From NCBI RefSeq assembly GCF_005063415.1, contig NZ_SUEG01000001.1, positions 1-64,000 of the forward strand: 64,000 nucleotides of DNA, written 5' to 3'. Position numbers and translations under genes: made by a program. The DNA comes from Mesorhizobium sp. (GTDB taxonomy: Bacteria; Pseudomonadota; Alphaproteobacteria; Rhizobiales; Rhizobiaceae). Positions 1 to 9,528 of the stretch are shown piece by piece (position 1 is the first letter of the stretch; each line of letters starts with the position of its first letter). Under the pieces are notes generated by a model that was given only the letters and a program-made list of their open reading frames with translations, was not told the DNA's origin and did not search any database.

Positions 1-248
1 CCGAAGAACAGGCTGCCAAGCAGCGAACGTTTTCGCGGCGCAATCGCCGGCGGCGGTTCGGCAGCGACGATATCAGGCTCGTCGAAGACATCGATCTCCG
101 CCGGTGTGACCACGGCTAAATCCGCCTTCACGGTAGGCGGCTTTCGCGCCGGCGCGGCCTCGGACGCAGCATGGCGAGCCGTCGAATCTTCCTTTTGCTG
201 GGGCTCCGGCTCGATGCGAAAGGCCGCCGGTCTGCGGGGCGCACTCAT
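1..248 (-). CDS. ycjF: YcjF / TIGR01620 family membrane protein, N-terminal part
   Basis: Only the first ~82 codons lie in the window; the gene runs off the left edge. The start ATG (248-246) overlaps the stop of the upstream ycjX gene by 4 bp (ATGA), a typical translationally coupled pair. The visible part is a hydrophilic, proline- and glutamate-rich N-terminus ending in a basic stretch (RKRSLLGSLF), as in YcjF/DUF697 proteins, where the membrane segments come later. Function is not established for this family. The assignment rests mainly on the coupling to ycjX, a pairing common in proteobacteria. No truncation other than the window edge is visible. Confidence 0.75.
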   Translation of the reverse strand, partial: MSAPRRPAAFRIEPEPQQKEDSTARHAASEAAPARKPPTVKADLAVVTPAEIDVFDEPDIVAAEPPPAIAPRKRSLLGSLFF

Positions 249-1723
249 GCGAGATGATCTCCGATCAGGAACTGCAGCGCGCGGTCGAGCCTGATATGTG
301 GCAGCGACAGCGTGACGCCCTCGGCGGTGCGCTCGAGTTTCGGCGGGCGAAAGCGCACGAAGCGGATCGCGGGGTCGTCATTGTTCTGGCGGCGGGCCGA
401 TTCGGAAACGTCGAACGCCGCATCAACTTTCTCCGGCAAGTCACCGGGAAATATGGCTGTTTCGGTCTTTCCGTCAAAGGTTTCGCCATTAATTTTTTCG
501 CCACGCAATGGCGTGCCGATAATGACCGGCAAAGTCTCGCGGACCTGCTTGACCGTGCCTTCACGGGTCGCGCGCATGGCCGCCATGGCCACGACGTCGA
601 CGTCGGCGCCGGTGAAATTCGCCCGCGCCACGGCGCGGTCGGCAAGCCGCCGCACGATCGCCTGCAGCCGGTCGTGGCTTTCGTGGTGAAGGTGGTCGGC
701 CTTGCTCGCGGCCACCAATATGCGGTCGATGCGCCTCGAAAACAGGTCGGTCAGGAAGTTGCCTCGGCCGGGCCGGAAACAGGACAGGATTTCGGTGACC
801 GCGCGCTCCAGATCGGCCATCGCACCGGGGCCGGCATTCAATGCCTGCAAGGCGTCGATGAGCACGATCTGGCGGTCGAGACGCGTGATGTGTTCGCGAA
901 AGAACGGTTTGACGACATGCGTCTTGTAAGCCTCATAGCGCCGCTCCATCATCGCCTGCAGCGATCCCGAGCGGGCGCGCCGGCCGCCCAGATTTGGCAG
1001 CGGCGCGAAGGTGAGAGCGGGCGAGCCTTCAAGATCGCCGGGCATCAGGAAGCGGCCGGGCGGCAAGGTCGAAAGCGCCCGCTCGTCGAGCTTGCAGGCC
1101 TTGAGATAGGCCGCGAAGCTCTCGGCGAGACGGCGCGCCGTCATCTCGTCGGCGTCGGCGTTGGGATCGACCGGATCGGAGAGCGCCCGCCATTCCCGCG
1201 AAAGATCGACACGAACCGGCAACACGGCCATCTCGAAGGCCTCACGCGAAAAATCGGCGTAGGACTTGCTGAGCAGCGGCAGGTCGAGCAGCCATTCGCC
1301 GGGATAATCGACGATGTCGACCGACAATTTGCCGGCGGAAAACATGCGGCTCCAGCCAGAGGCCGATTCGTATTCGATGGTGAGCCTCAGTTCGGAAATC
1401 GCACGCGTCGAATCCGGCCAGACCCGATCGTCGACAAGAGCCGCGATGTGATCCTCGTACTGGAAGCGTGGTACCGCGTCGTCCGGCTGCTCTTCGAGAA
1501 AAGCGCGGGCGATGCGCCCCGATTTTTGTGCCTCAAACAGCGGCAAGCGTCCGCCATGGACCAGATTGTGCACCAGGGCCGAGATGAACACCGTCTTGCC
1601 GGCGCGGGACAGCCCAGTCACGCCAAGGCGCAGCGACGGAGCGAAAAGCCCGGCAGCGCGGCCTGACAACGTATCCAAGGCAATCTTCGCCTCGTCGGTA
1701 AAAGTCGTCAGCGATGATGCCAA
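245..1723 (-). CDS. ycjX: YcjX-like P-loop GTPase
   Basis: 492-residue cytoplasmic protein. A Walker A-like motif, GLSRAGKT, lies at about residues 36-43, followed by the family signature VDIVDYPGEW near residue 135 (a DxPG G3-like motif) and VAASKADH near 345 (an NKxD-like guanine-specificity motif). Length is usual for YcjX (DUF463). In Gammaproteobacteria ycjX belongs to stress-associated loci, but the biochemical role is not settled. It is the first gene of a two-gene operon with the downstream ycjF (4-bp overlap). A long antisense frame across it is only a codon-bias shadow. Confidence 0.9.
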   Translation of the reverse strand: MASSLTTFTDEAKIALDTLSGRAAGLFAPSLRLGVTGLSRAGKTVFISALVHNLVHGGRLPLFEAQKSGRIARAFLEEQPDDAVPRFQYEDHIAALVDDRVWPDSTRAISELRLTIEYESASGWSRMFSAGKLSVDIVDYPGEWLLDLPLLSKSYADFSREAFEMAVLPVRVDLSREWRALSDPVDPNADADEMTARRLAESFAAYLKACKLDERALSTLPPGRFLMPGDLEGSPALTFAPLPNLGGRRARSGSLQAMMERRYEAYKTHVVKPFFREHITRLDRQIVLIDALQALNAGPGAMADLERAVTEILSCFRPGRGNFLTDLFSRRIDRILVAASKADHLHHESHDRLQAIVRRLADRAVARANFTGADVDVVAMAAMRATREGTVKQVRETLPVIIGTPLRGEKINGETFDGKTETAIFPGDLPEKVDAAFDVSESARRQNNDDPAIRFVRFRPPKLERTAEGVTLSLPHIRLDRALQFLIGDHLA

Positions 1724-1785
1724 ATCTGTTCTCGCGGGCCGGTCAGGATCCGATATAGGCTTTGATGCGCGGCTTTGAAATGGCC

Positions 1786-2289
1786 TCAGATATCGGCAGG
1801 CGTCAGGAAGGCTTCGAGATAGCCGGCGCCCGGCGCAGCCTCGGCAAGACTGCCGTTGAACCGGACCGCCGCAAGTGCGGAGGCCGGGAAGCCGTGGTTC
1901 AGCATGGCCCGCGCGGTCTCCTCGCCGTCGCCTGAGAGCGCCATGGCGAGATCCTCAATCATCGGATTGTGGCCGATGACAAGCAGGGCATCCAGCCCGC
2001 CATTCTGCCGGATGGCAGCGAGGTACGCAGCGGCATCGTCGCTGTAGAGCGTGTCAAGGAACAGCACCCGGCCCGTGTCGGTGTGGCCAGCCAAGCTTTC
2101 CAGCGTCTGGCGGGCGCGCCTGGCGCTTGAGCAAAGGGTGAGGCCCGGTGCGTATTTGCGGGAACGCATCAGCGTGCCCATCGCTTCGGCATCGGCGAAG
2201 CCGGATGCATCGAGCGGGCGGTCGATGTCAGCCACGCCAGGCAGTGCCCAGCCGGCCTTCGCATGCCTCAGCAGGTAAAGTCTGGTCAC
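1786..2289 (-). CDS. SixA-like histidine phosphatase
   Basis: 167-residue histidine phosphatase (phosphoglycerate mutase-like fold). The catalytic RHG-type motif is LRHAKAGW at residues 7-14, with the nucleophilic His at 9. A second conserved His lies in VIGHNPMIEDLA near residue 105. This matches the SixA branch, which in E. coli removes phosphate from phosphotransfer histidines. The substrate here is unknown. Its closeness to cckA, a phosphorelay kinase, is suggestive only. It is transcribed away from dksA with a ~260-bp gap in front of its start, so it has its own promoter region. Confidence 0.85.
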   Translation of the reverse strand: MTRLYLLRHAKAGWALPGVADIDRPLDASGFADAEAMGTLMRSRKYAPGLTLCSSARRARQTLESLAGHTDTGRVLFLDTLYSDDAAAYLAAIRQNGGLDALLVIGHNPMIEDLAMALSGDGEETARAMLNHGFPASALAAVRFNGSLAEAAPGAGYLEAFLTPADI

Positions 2290-2487
2290 CGGATCCCCGT
2301 TGTGCCGGGCACCGAACCCGTCAACACGCCGCAGGATTTGCCATCAGAAGAGCTCCGTGCGCAATGGCAAGCGCCCCTCAAGCATAGCGAATCATGTACG
2401 GATTCGGTCGTATTCTTCGCAAAAAGGGCATCGCAGATGCTGGTTTGTCCGGGACTAACAATTGCGTGAAACTGTCGTCGATTGATC

Positions 2488-2516
2488 TTGTGCAGTTTTC
2501 GGTCCGCGAATATATA
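2488..2516 (+). promoter_or_regulatory. putative dksA promoter
   Basis: TTGTGC (2488-2493), a 17-bp spacer and TATATA (2511-2516) resemble a sigma-70-type promoter. It would place the transcript start near 2523, just ahead of the ATG at 2550. It argues against the longer open frame that begins at 2394. Confidence 0.45.
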
Positions 2517-2549
2517 GGCGCCAAATTTGGGGTTTGTTGGGTGAGTCGA

Positions 2550-2966
2550 ATGAACGACATCGTTACCGCCGATTACGTACCCTCCGAAGACGAGCCGTTC
2601 ATGAACGAGCGGCAGAAATCCTACTTTCGCCTGAAGCTCGTCACCTGGAAGAACGACATCTTGCGCGAAGCGCGCGAAACTCTCGAAATCCTGCAGCAGG
2701 AAAACGCTAACCACCCCGACCTCGCCGATCGCGCCTCCTCGGAAACCGACCGCGCCATCGAACTTCGCGCCCGCGATCGCCAGCGAAAACTCATCTCGAA
2801 GATCGATTCCGCCCTCCAGCGCCTTGACGAAGGCACTTACGGTTATTGCGAGGAGACGGGCGAGCCGATCGCACTGAAGCGGCTCGACGCGCGCCCGATC
2901 GCCACGTTGTCGATCGAGGCACAGGAGCGCCATGAGCGGCGCGAGAAGGTCTACCGCGACGACTGA
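2550..2966 (+). CDS. dksA: DksA, RNA polymerase-binding transcription factor
   Basis: 138-residue DksA/TraR family protein that would bind the RNA polymerase secondary channel and act with ppGpp. A coiled-coil region with the conserved LADRASSETDRAIELR stretch is followed by the globular C-terminus GTYGYCEETGEPI...RPIATLSIEAQ. Only one of the four canonical zinc-finger cysteines remains (in YGYCEE), as in other alphaproteobacterial DksA proteins. ATG 2550 was chosen because the distance to the conserved YVPSEDE segment fits relatives; GTG at 2541 is an alternative. The gene is monocistronic, with a strong terminator at 3003-3028. Confidence 0.92.
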   Translation: MNDIVTADYVPSEDEPFMNERQKSYFRLKLVTWKNDILREARETLEILQQENANHPDLADRASSETDRAIELRARDRQRKLISKIDSALQRLDEGTYGYCEETGEPIALKRLDARPIATLSIEAQERHERREKVYRDD

Positions 2967-3002
2967 GTCGGCGGGAAAATCAGCGGCATCGGTAAAGCGT
3001 TC

Positions 3003-3028
3003 AAAATGGCCGGTTTTCCGGCCATTTT
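3003..3028. terminator. bidirectional terminator between dksA and the FliO-like gene
   Basis: Perfect 11-bp inverted repeat (AAAATGGCCGG / CCGGCCATTTT) with a TTTT loop. The outer A/T tracts give a U-run on either strand, fitting the convergent genes ending at 2966 and 3050. Confidence 0.85.
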
Positions 3029-3049
3029 CATTGGCCGGTCGCTATCGGC

Positions 3050-3802
3050 CTATCTTTTCTGATTGGACAACTCGCCGAGGAGCTTCGTCATCTCGTCGTC
3101 GAGAGAGGGCGATGCCTTCGCCGCCGGCTTGCTCGGCGCTTGGCTGAAGCGTGGCTCGTCGAGGGAAACCTCCAACTCCTTCATCAGCGCATCGTCGATC
3201 GACTCATGCTGTGCCGGCGGCTCGTATCTTGCCGGGGAGTCCTGTTTTGCCGGCGGCGGCGCATGTCGCGAGGCATTGGCGTTGACGGATCCATAACTTG
3301 GCAACGGTGTGACGTTCGATGCCGGTTTCGGCGCCGGTGCCGGCATTGTTGCCGGCATTGTCGCTGTCTGGCGGGCTCGGACAGGGGTCGCGGTTACGCT
3401 TGCCGGCTGCGGCGGCGCTTGCCTCGCCGGCGCGGCTGTGGTCGAAGCCGACCTTGCTGCCGGCTGGTGGCTGTTGTCTCCGGTCAATGCCGGGCGGCGC
3501 AGCGCCGAGAGCCTGATGTCGCGCTCGACGACGACGTCGGTCGGACCACCGATCAAGAGCAGGTGCTCGATATCGTCGCGGCGCACCAGCACCAGCCGCC
3601 GGTGACTGTCGACCGCTGTGGCATCCATGACAGCCAGTCGCGTCTTGCGGTTCCTGCCGCCGGCGACGAATGTTCCGAATGTCAGGCTGCGGACCAGCCT
3701 GATGATAAGAAGAATGATGAGCAGAAGGACAAGTACTGCAAACGTCCATAGGATTGCTGCGGCATAACCAGGACCCGCCACGCCATCCAGCCATTGCAGC
3801 AT
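3050..3802 (-). CDS. FliO-like membrane protein
   Basis: About 250 residues. A single strong transmembrane helix near residues 14-35 (ILWTFAVLVLLLIILLIIRL) is followed by a small beta domain with VDSHRRLVLVRRDDIEHLLLIGG, the signature of FliO-type flagellar biosynthesis proteins. The rest is a long low-complexity tail rich in Ala, Pro and Thr. ATG 3802 is chosen because it has a good GGGGGA Shine-Dalgarno and sits just before the helix; the open frame extends to 3982 without family support. No other flagellar gene is nearby. It is divergent from cckA, so a cell-cycle or envelope role cannot be excluded. Confidence 0.65.
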   Translation of the reverse strand: MLQWLDGVAGPGYAAAILWTFAVLVLLLIILLIIRLVRSLTFGTFVAGGRNRKTRLAVMDATAVDSHRRLVLVRRDDIEHLLLIGGPTDVVVERDIRLSALRRPALTGDNSHQPAARSASTTAAPARQAPPQPASVTATPVRARQTATMPATMPAPAPKPASNVTPLPSYGSVNANASRHAPPPAKQDSPARYEPPAQHESIDDALMKELEVSLDEPRFSQAPSKPAAKASPSLDDEMTKLLGELSNQKR

Positions 3803-4005
3803 TGGTTCCCCCAAAATCAGCTTTCGAAGAGAGGCGACACTAGACTGTTGCGGCAGCCCACCGCAAGTTGCCTTTAACGCTTCGTGAACAGCTTGAAACA
3901 CCGGGAGCCGAACGGCGTCATTTTTAGCGGACATCTGCAGCCGGGCCTTTTCCCGACCCTGAGAATATGATTCAACCGACACCGGAATTCACGAGCAGGG
4001 GGCAC

Positions 4006-6579
4006 ATGGCCAAGGAAGCGCGCGGCGATTTCTATCCGGTACCTATCGTCGACCAGAACACGCGACCGGGTGCGGTCACCCGGCTGATCGTCTTCATCGT
4101 CGTCCTGACAGGGGCAGCGATCGTCTTCGGCCTTTTCCGCGAGCGACTTGGCGATCCATTCCTGCTCGGCATGCTTGGCGTGCTGGCGATGATCGGTGTC
4201 GGCTTTCTATTCGCCACTGCGATCGGCTTCGTGCATATCACGCCGCGCTCGACAAGCGACGAACTGTCGAAAGCTTTCGTCGATTCGATGTCGCAAGGTC
4301 TCCTGGTCACCGACACCAAAGGCCGTATCATCTACGCCAACCGGACCTATGCCGATATGACGGGTGCCGAGTCGGCCGCCGACCTCAAGACGGTCGAAGG
4401 TTTGCTTTCAGACGTTCCCGAGGCCTCGGTGACCATATACCGGCTGGCGTCAGGCCTGCGCGACGGCCAACCGGGCGACGGCGAGTTCCGGCTCGCGCAG
4501 TCCATTCGGCCAGGCGCCGAACCGGGCGCGCGCTGGTACCGCGTCCGGGCCCGCGCCTTCAGCGTTCCCGGCCAGCGGCTGCCCATGCTTGCCTGGCAGC
4601 TTGCCGATATCTCGCGGGAACGGGCCGAGCAGGAGCGGTTCTTTCTCGACCTGCAAAAGGCGATCGATCACCTCGACCATGCGCCGGCCGGTTTCTTTTC
4701 GGCTGACCAGGAAGGCCGCGTCACCTACATCAATGCGACCCTTGCGGAGTGGCTGGGCATCGACCTGGCCAGCTTCACCCCCGGCGCCATCACGCTGCCG
4801 GAGATCGTCGCCGGCGACGGCATGGCGCTGGTCCGTTCGGTCAAGGCCGACGCGGGTACCACGCGCAATGCTGTTATCGATCTCGATCTGACGACGATGA
4901 CCGGCGAGGCGCTGCCGGTGCGCTTCATGCATCGTGTCTCGGCCAGCCGAGAGGGCCTCAACGGCCCGACTCGCACCATCGTGCTCAACCGGACGCAAGG
5001 CGAGGACGCTTCGGCCGACCTCCGCGCCTCGGAAATACGCTTCACGCGGTTCTTCAACTCGACGCCGATGGCGATAGCCGGCGTCGACCACGCCGGCCGC
5101 ATCCTGCGCACCAATGCGCCGTTTCTGTCGCTGTTTTCCTCGGTCGTCGACCGCGACGCGGTCGATCGGCGTGTGCGGCTGGATACGGTGATCCACGAGC
5201 GCGACCGGCCGGCTTTCGCCGCGGCGTTCGAAAAGGCACGCCAGCAACAGGCCGACATCGAGCCGATCGATACGGTGCTGCCCGGCAATGAGGAGCGCCA
5301 CATACGCTTCTACGTCAACGCGGTCGCAGACGGTACCGGCGGCGAAGGCGCCGAGGAATCGGCCATCGTCTATGCCGTCGAGACCACCGAGCAAAAAGCC
5401 CTCGAGGGCCAGATGGCGCAGAGCCAGAAGATGCAGGCGGTCGGCCAGCTCGCCGGCGGCATCGCGCATGATTTCAACAATGTGCTGACCGCCATCATCA
5501 TGGCCTCGGACCTGCTGTTGACCAACCACCGGCCGTCCGATCCGTCGTTCCCGGACATCATGAACATCAAGCAGAATGCCAACCGGGCGGCCTCGTTGGT
5601 GCGGCAGTTGCTGGCCTTCTCGCGCAAGCAGACCCTGCGGCCGGAGGTGCTCAACCTGACCGACGTGCTCGCCGATCTCAGGATGCTGCTTGCCCGGCTG
5701 GTCGGCAACGACATCAAGCTCAAGATCGACCATGGCCGCGACCTGTGGCCGGTCAGGGTCGATATCGGGCAGTTCGAGCAAGTGGTGGTCAATCTGGCGG
5801 TCAATGCGCGCGATGCGATGCCGGCCGGCGGCGACCTCACCGTACGCACCCGCAACGTCAGCGCCGCAGAGTGCAAGACCTTTTCCTACCGCGAACTTGC
5901 TCCGGCCGACTATGTGCTGGTCGAGGTCGAGGACAGCGGCAGCGGCATCGCGCCTGATGTGCTGAAAAAGATCTTCGAGCCCTTCTTCACGACAAAGGAG
6001 GTTGGCAAGGGAACTGGCCTCGGCCTGTCCATGGTCTATGGCATCATCAAGCAGACAGGCGGCTTCATCTTCTGCGATTCCGAGGTCGGCAAGGGATCCG
6101 TGTTCCGCATCTTCCTGCCGCGGCACATTGCGGAGGCAAGGAAGGCGGGCGAGGCTGGAGAAGTGCCGGCCGCGCCTGCCAAGATCGCCGACCCAGCCAA
6201 GGATCTGTCGGGCTCGGCCACGGTGCTGCTGGTCGAGGACGAGGACGCCGTGCGCATGGGCGGCATGCGGGCGCTGAAGTCGCGCGGCTACACCGTCCAC
6301 GAGGCGTCCTCGGGCGTCGAGGCGCTTGAAGTCTACGAAGCGCTCGGCGGCAAGGTCGACATCGTGGTGTCGGACGTGGTGATGCCGGAAATGGACGGCC
6401 CGACGCTGCTTGGCGAATTGCGCAAACGGCAGCCCGACATCAAGTTCATCTTCGTGTCCGGCTATGCCGAAGACGCGTTCGCCAAGAACTTGCCGGCCGA
6501 CGCGCATTTCGGCTTTTTACCGAAGCCGTTTTCGCTCAAGCAATTGGCCACCATCGTAAAGGACATGCTGGAATCCTGA
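4006..6579 (+). CDS. cckA: CckA hybrid histidine kinase
   Basis: 857-residue hybrid sensor kinase that in Alphaproteobacteria phosphorylates CtrA through ChpT and sets the cell cycle. Two N-terminal transmembrane helices (about 25-45 and 55-75) are followed by PAS domains, the HisKA motif GGIAHDFNN with His488, an HATPase domain ([10 protein letters not shown] and [12 protein letters not shown]), and a C-terminal receiver domain with phospho-acceptor Asp790 ([11 protein letters not shown]). ATG 4006 follows GCAGGGGG; an upstream ATG at 3967 lacks such a site. The domain order and length match CckA. Whether the sixA-like phosphatase at 1786-2289 acts on this relay is not shown. Confidence 0.95.
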   Translation: MAKEARGDFYPVPIVDQNTRPGAVTRLIVFIVVLTGAAIVFGLFRERLGDPFLLGMLGVLAMIGVGFLFATAIGFVHITPRSTSDELSKAFVDSMSQGLLVTDTKGRIIYANRTYADMTGAESAADLKTVEGLLSDVPEASVTIYRLASGLRDGQPGDGEFRLAQSIRPGAEPGARWYRVRARAFSVPGQRLPMLAWQLADISRERAEQERFFLDLQKAIDHLDHAPAGFFSADQEGRVTYINATLAEWLGIDLASFTPGAITLPEIVAGDGMALVRSVKADAGTTRNAVIDLDLTTMTGEALPVRFMHRVSASREGLNGPTRTIVLNRTQGEDASADLRASEIRFTRFFNSTPMAIAGVDHAGRILRTNAPFLSLFSSVVDRDAVDRRVRLDTVIHERDRPAFAAAFEKARQQQADIEPIDTVLPGNEERHIRFYVNAVADGTGGEGAEESAIVYAVETTEQKALEGQMAQSQKMQAVGQLAGGIAHDFNNVLTAIIMASDLLLTNHRPSDPSFPDIMNIKQNANRAASLVRQLLAFSRKQTLRPEVLNLTDVLADLRMLLARLVGNDIKLKIDHGRDLWPVRVDIGQFEQVVVNLAVNARDAMPAGGDLTVRTRNVSAAECKTFSYRELAPADYVLVEVEDSGSGIAPDVLKKIFEPFFTTKEVGKGTGLGLSMVYGIIKQTGGFIFCDSEVGKGSVFRIFLPRHIAEARKAGEAGEVPAAPAKIADPAKDLSGSATVLLVEDEDAVRMGGMRALKSRGYTVHEASSGVEALEVYEALGGKVDIVVSDVVMPEMDGPTLLGELRKRQPDIKFIFVSGYAEDAFAKNLPADAHFGFLPKPFSLKQLATIVKDMLES

Positions 6580-6662
6580 CCCTTCCAATGCTCCGCTTGC
6601 GCAATGTCGTGAGACTGCCATGATTGCAGGCGAAATGGGCGACGGGTTTTGGAAAGCATGCC

Positions 6663-7373
6663 GTGACGCCACACAACGAGGCAAGCAAGGGCGACTACGC
6701 AAGCACGGTGCTGCTGCCGGGCGATCCGCAGCGCGCTGAATGGATGGCGCAGACTTTCCTGGGAGCGCCGCGCTGCGTCAACCGCCGCCGCGGCGCGCTC
6801 GGCTTTACCGGGTTGTTTCGCGGCAAACCTGTCAGCATCCAATCCACCGGCATCGGCGTCTCTTCGTTCCTGGTCTATGTGCATGAGCTGCTGGATTTCT
6901 ACGGTGCGACAACACTGATCCGCACCGGCACCTGCGGTGGCCTGACCGCCGAGATGGCGCTGCGCACCCTGGTGATCGCGCAATCGGTGCGCGGCGAAAA
7001 TGCGGAGAGCGGCCAGGTTTTTGGGCTCTATCGTGCCGATGCCGGCCCCGATCCGGCATTGTTGGCCCAGGCGTTGGCCCGGGCTTCGGAACTCGGCATC
7101 GACCATCAGGCCGGGCTGACCATCTGCAGCGATATTTTCTATCATCCCCTGGGGCGCGAACGCTTTGCCGAAGCACAGGTACAGGGCGCGCTCGCCGTGG
7201 ATATGGAAACCAGCGCACTTTACCGCATTGCGGCCGATTTCGGCGCCCGGGCGCTGTCGATCCTGACCGTCGTCGACAATGTGGCAACCGGCGAGCAGAC
7301 CGACTATTCCGAACGCCAGGGCCTTTTCACCGATATGACCCGGCTGGCGCTCGATCTGGCGGCGGAGAGCTAG
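6663..7373 (+). CDS. deoD: purine nucleoside phosphorylase, DeoD type
   Basis: About 236 residues. Catalyses phosphorolysis of purine (deoxy)nucleosides to the base plus (deoxy)ribose 1-phosphate in the salvage pathway. Recognisable segments are VLLPGDPQRAEWMA (phosphate site), RTGTCGGL (phosphate/ribose binding), and VDMETSALYRIAADFGA (purine and ribose binding). GTG 6663 gives a protein beginning VTPHNEAS, aligning with the short N-terminus of E. coli DeoD; a TTG at 6624 is also open. It follows cckA by ~80 bp and ends in a rho-independent terminator. Confidence 0.85.
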   Translation: MTPHNEASKGDYASTVLLPGDPQRAEWMAQTFLGAPRCVNRRRGALGFTGLFRGKPVSIQSTGIGVSSFLVYVHELLDFYGATTLIRTGTCGGLTAEMALRTLVIAQSVRGENAESGQVFGLYRADAGPDPALLAQALARASELGIDHQAGLTICSDIFYHPLGRERFAEAQVQGALAVDMETSALYRIAADFGARALSILTVVDNVATGEQTDYSERQGLFTDMTRLALDLAAES

Positions 7374-7395
7374 GCGGCTTTCTGCTTCGGAGTAC

Positions 7396-7423
7396 GGAAC
7401 CTCACCAGGTTCCCCACTTTTTT
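7396..7423 (+). terminator. rho-independent terminator of deoD
   Basis: 7-bp stem GGAACCT/AGGTTCC with a CACC loop, then a six-T run (7418-7423). Confidence 0.8.
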
Positions 7424-7818
7424 CAACGCTTCGTGCAGGTCGAGGCGGTAAAGGCGCCGTCTGGCTGCTTCATGATGATGTCGAAGGACGGGGTAGTTCC
7501 GCTTTCCAGCGTCGCCTGCGTAAGCGCGATCGAGTTGCCGCCACTGGTGTAGCCGCCCAGCGGACCTAGCCAGGTGATCACGCCGTCTGCATCCATCTGG
7601 TAATTGTAGCTCTGCGGCGCGATGCCGAAGCTCACCGGACCGCTATAGACGTTTCCCTTGATGGTGATGTCGCCGAGGCTGAGGAACATGCCAAGCAGGT
7701 AGACTTCGCAATGATAGGAGCCGTCCGGCAGCTTGCCGTCGCTGAAGCCGGCGCGCGCTACGGTTGTCGTCGCCAGCAGAAGCATGGCGGTGAAAATGCA
7801 AGAAGCTCTGAAGGCCAT
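7423..7818 (-). CDS. hypothetical secreted protein
   Basis: 131 residues. An N-terminal signal peptide (CIFTAMLLLATTTVARAG, cleavage likely after ARA at about residue 23) is followed by a small, probably beta-rich domain with two cysteines, YHCEVYLLG and the near-terminal STCTKR, which could form a disulfide in the periplasm. I do not recognise the family. It stands alone, convergent with deoD and divergent from urtA, with its stop touching the deoD terminator. No function can be offered. Confidence 0.6.
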   Translation of the reverse strand: MAFRASCIFTAMLLLATTTVARAGFSDGKLPDGSYHCEVYLLGMFLSLGDITIKGNVYSGPVSFGIAPQSYNYQMDADGVITWLGPLGGYTSGGNSIALTQATLESGTTPSFDIIMKQPDGAFTASTCTKR

Positions 7819-8058
7819 GGAGTCCCCCGTTAAGGGTTCGAACTTGCCTCATTTCGCTCCGGCGCTGCAATCCTCGCCAGCGCTCATATGATGCTGCTCA
7901 AAATTAGGGCATTGGCCTATATGTGAGTAAAATTTAGGCTTATATGGGTGATCCTTTCTCGTTTCGAACATGGCAGGCGAGGTTCATCTCCTGCGGCTAA
8001 TACATTAACCGACTGACAGAGCTGGGAAATCCAAATCCTCCAACCTTGCTCCCGTGAT

Positions 8059-8074
8059 TGGCACAGCCGTTGCA
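8059..8074 (+). promoter_or_regulatory. sigma-54 promoter of the urt operon
   Basis: TGGCAC-AGCCG-TTGCA is an essentially perfect -24/-12 element, with GG at 8060-8061 and GC at 8072-8073. It lies 44 bp before urtA. Sigma-54 promoters need an enhancer protein; NtrC would fit a urea transporter. No NtrC site was confidently found in 7819-8058, which otherwise holds only AT-rich, partly repeated sequence around 7905-7950. Confidence 0.85.
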
Positions 8075-8117
8075 TGGTCTGTTCCGATGCAGTTAACCAG
8101 CTTGGGAGTTTAAAAGT

Positions 8118-9428
8118 ATGAGGGGTAGTTTCTCGACAATAGCAAAAATGTTTTCGGTCGGCGTGGTCACCGCCGGCCTGCTGATGAGCGTTCCCGCCAA
8201 GGCGGCCGACGACACCATCAAGGTCGGCATCCTCCATTCGCTGTCGGGAACCATGGCGATCTCGGAGACGACGCTGAAGGACGCCATGCTGATGCTCATC
8301 GAAGAGCAAAATGCCAAGGGTGGCCTGCTCGGCAAGAAGCTCGAGGCGGTGGTCGTCGATCCGGCTTCGAACTGGCCGCTGTTCGCCGAAAAGGCGCGCG
8401 AGCTGATCTCGAAGGACAAGGTCGCGGCGGTGTTCGGCTGCTGGACCTCGGTGTCGCGCAAGTCGGTACTGCCGGTGTTCAGCGAACTCGACAACATCCT
8501 GTTCTACCCGGTCCAGTATGAGGGCGAGGAAAGCGAGCGCAACGTGTTCTACACGGGTGCGGCGCCGAACCAGCAGGCCATTCCGGCCGTCGATTATCTG
8601 ATGAGCGAGGATGGCGGTTCGGTGAAGCGCTGGGTGCTCGAAGGCACCGACTACGTCTACCCGCGCACCACCAACAAGATCCTCGAGGCCTATCTGAAGG
8701 CGAAGGGCGTTGCTGCCGAAGACGTCATGGTCAACTACACGCCGTTCGGTTTCTCCGACTGGCAGACCGAAGTCTCGGCGATCAAGAAGTTCGGCTCGGC
8801 CGGCAAGAAGACCGCCGTTGTCTCGACCGTCAACGGCGACGCCAACGTGCCGTTCTACAAGGAGCTCGGCAACCAGGGCATCAAGGCCGAGGACATCCCG
8901 GTCATGGCCTTCTCTGTCGGCGAGGAAGAGCTTGCCGGTCTCGACACCGCGCCGCTGGTCGGCCATCTCGCCGCCTGGAACTATTTCGAAAGCGTCGATA
9001 CGCCCGAGAACGCGAAGTTCATCACCGACTGGCACAAGTTCATCAAGAATGACAAGCGCACCACCAACGATCCGATGGAAGCCCACTATATCGGCTTCAA
9101 CATGTGGGTGAAGGCGGTCGAGAAGGCCGGCACCACCGATCCGGACAAGGTCATCGACGCCATGGTTGGCGTCTCGGTGCCGAACCTGACCGGCGGTTAT
9201 TCGACCATGATGCCGAACCATCATATCACCAAGCCGGTGCTGATCGGCGAGATCCAGGCCGACGGCCAGTTCGAGACCGTGTCGCAGACGCCGGGCCTGG
9301 TGATGGGCGACGAGTGGTCCGACTACCTGCCTGACTCCAAGGACCTGATCTCCGATTGGCGCGCGCCTCTGTCCTGCGGCAACTTCAACGTTGCCACCGG
9401 CAAATGCGGCGGCAAGGGAACCAACTGA
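8118..9428 (+). CDS. urtA: urea ABC transporter, substrate-binding protein
   Basis: 436-residue periplasmic binding protein. A signal peptide ending PAKA (about residue 29) precedes the type I branched-chain amino-acid-like fold. UrtA-type segments include VGILHSLSGTMAISE, DPASNWPLFAEKAREL, FGCWTSVSRKSVLPV and NILFYPVQYEGEE. It captures urea (or short amides) for the UrtBC permease. First gene of urtABCDE, directly behind the sigma-54 promoter at 8059-8074. The length is normal for the family. Confidence 0.95.
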   Translation: MRGSFSTIAKMFSVGVVTAGLLMSVPAKAADDTIKVGILHSLSGTMAISETTLKDAMLMLIEEQNAKGGLLGKKLEAVVVDPASNWPLFAEKARELISKDKVAAVFGCWTSVSRKSVLPVFSELDNILFYPVQYEGEESERNVFYTGAAPNQQAIPAVDYLMSEDGGSVKRWVLEGTDYVYPRTTNKILEAYLKAKGVAAEDVMVNYTPFGFSDWQTEVSAIKKFGSAGKKTAVVSTVNGDANVPFYKELGNQGIKAEDIPVMAFSVGEEELAGLDTAPLVGHLAAWNYFESVDTPENAKFITDWHKFIKNDKRTTNDPMEAHYIGFNMWVKAVEKAGTTDPDKVIDAMVGVSVPNLTGGYSTMMPNHHITKPVLIGEIQADGQFETVSQTPGLVMGDEWSDYLPDSKDLISDWRAPLSCGNFNVATGKCGGKGTN

Positions 9429-9528
9429 TCCTCCCGGTCTGTCCTCCCAGACCCGCAAGCCTCCGGGCAGGCTCCTCCTCCATCCTGCCCGGAGGCGACA
9501 TTCAACCTTCAACAGCCACCAGAAACCA

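Noticed and set aside
254-1666. Long open frame antisense to ycjX
   Set aside because: It mirrors the real gene's codon bias and gives no recognisable protein.
4450-6507. 685-codon frame antisense to cckA
   Set aside because: It overlaps a well-supported kinase and has a composition typical of antisense GC-rich frames.
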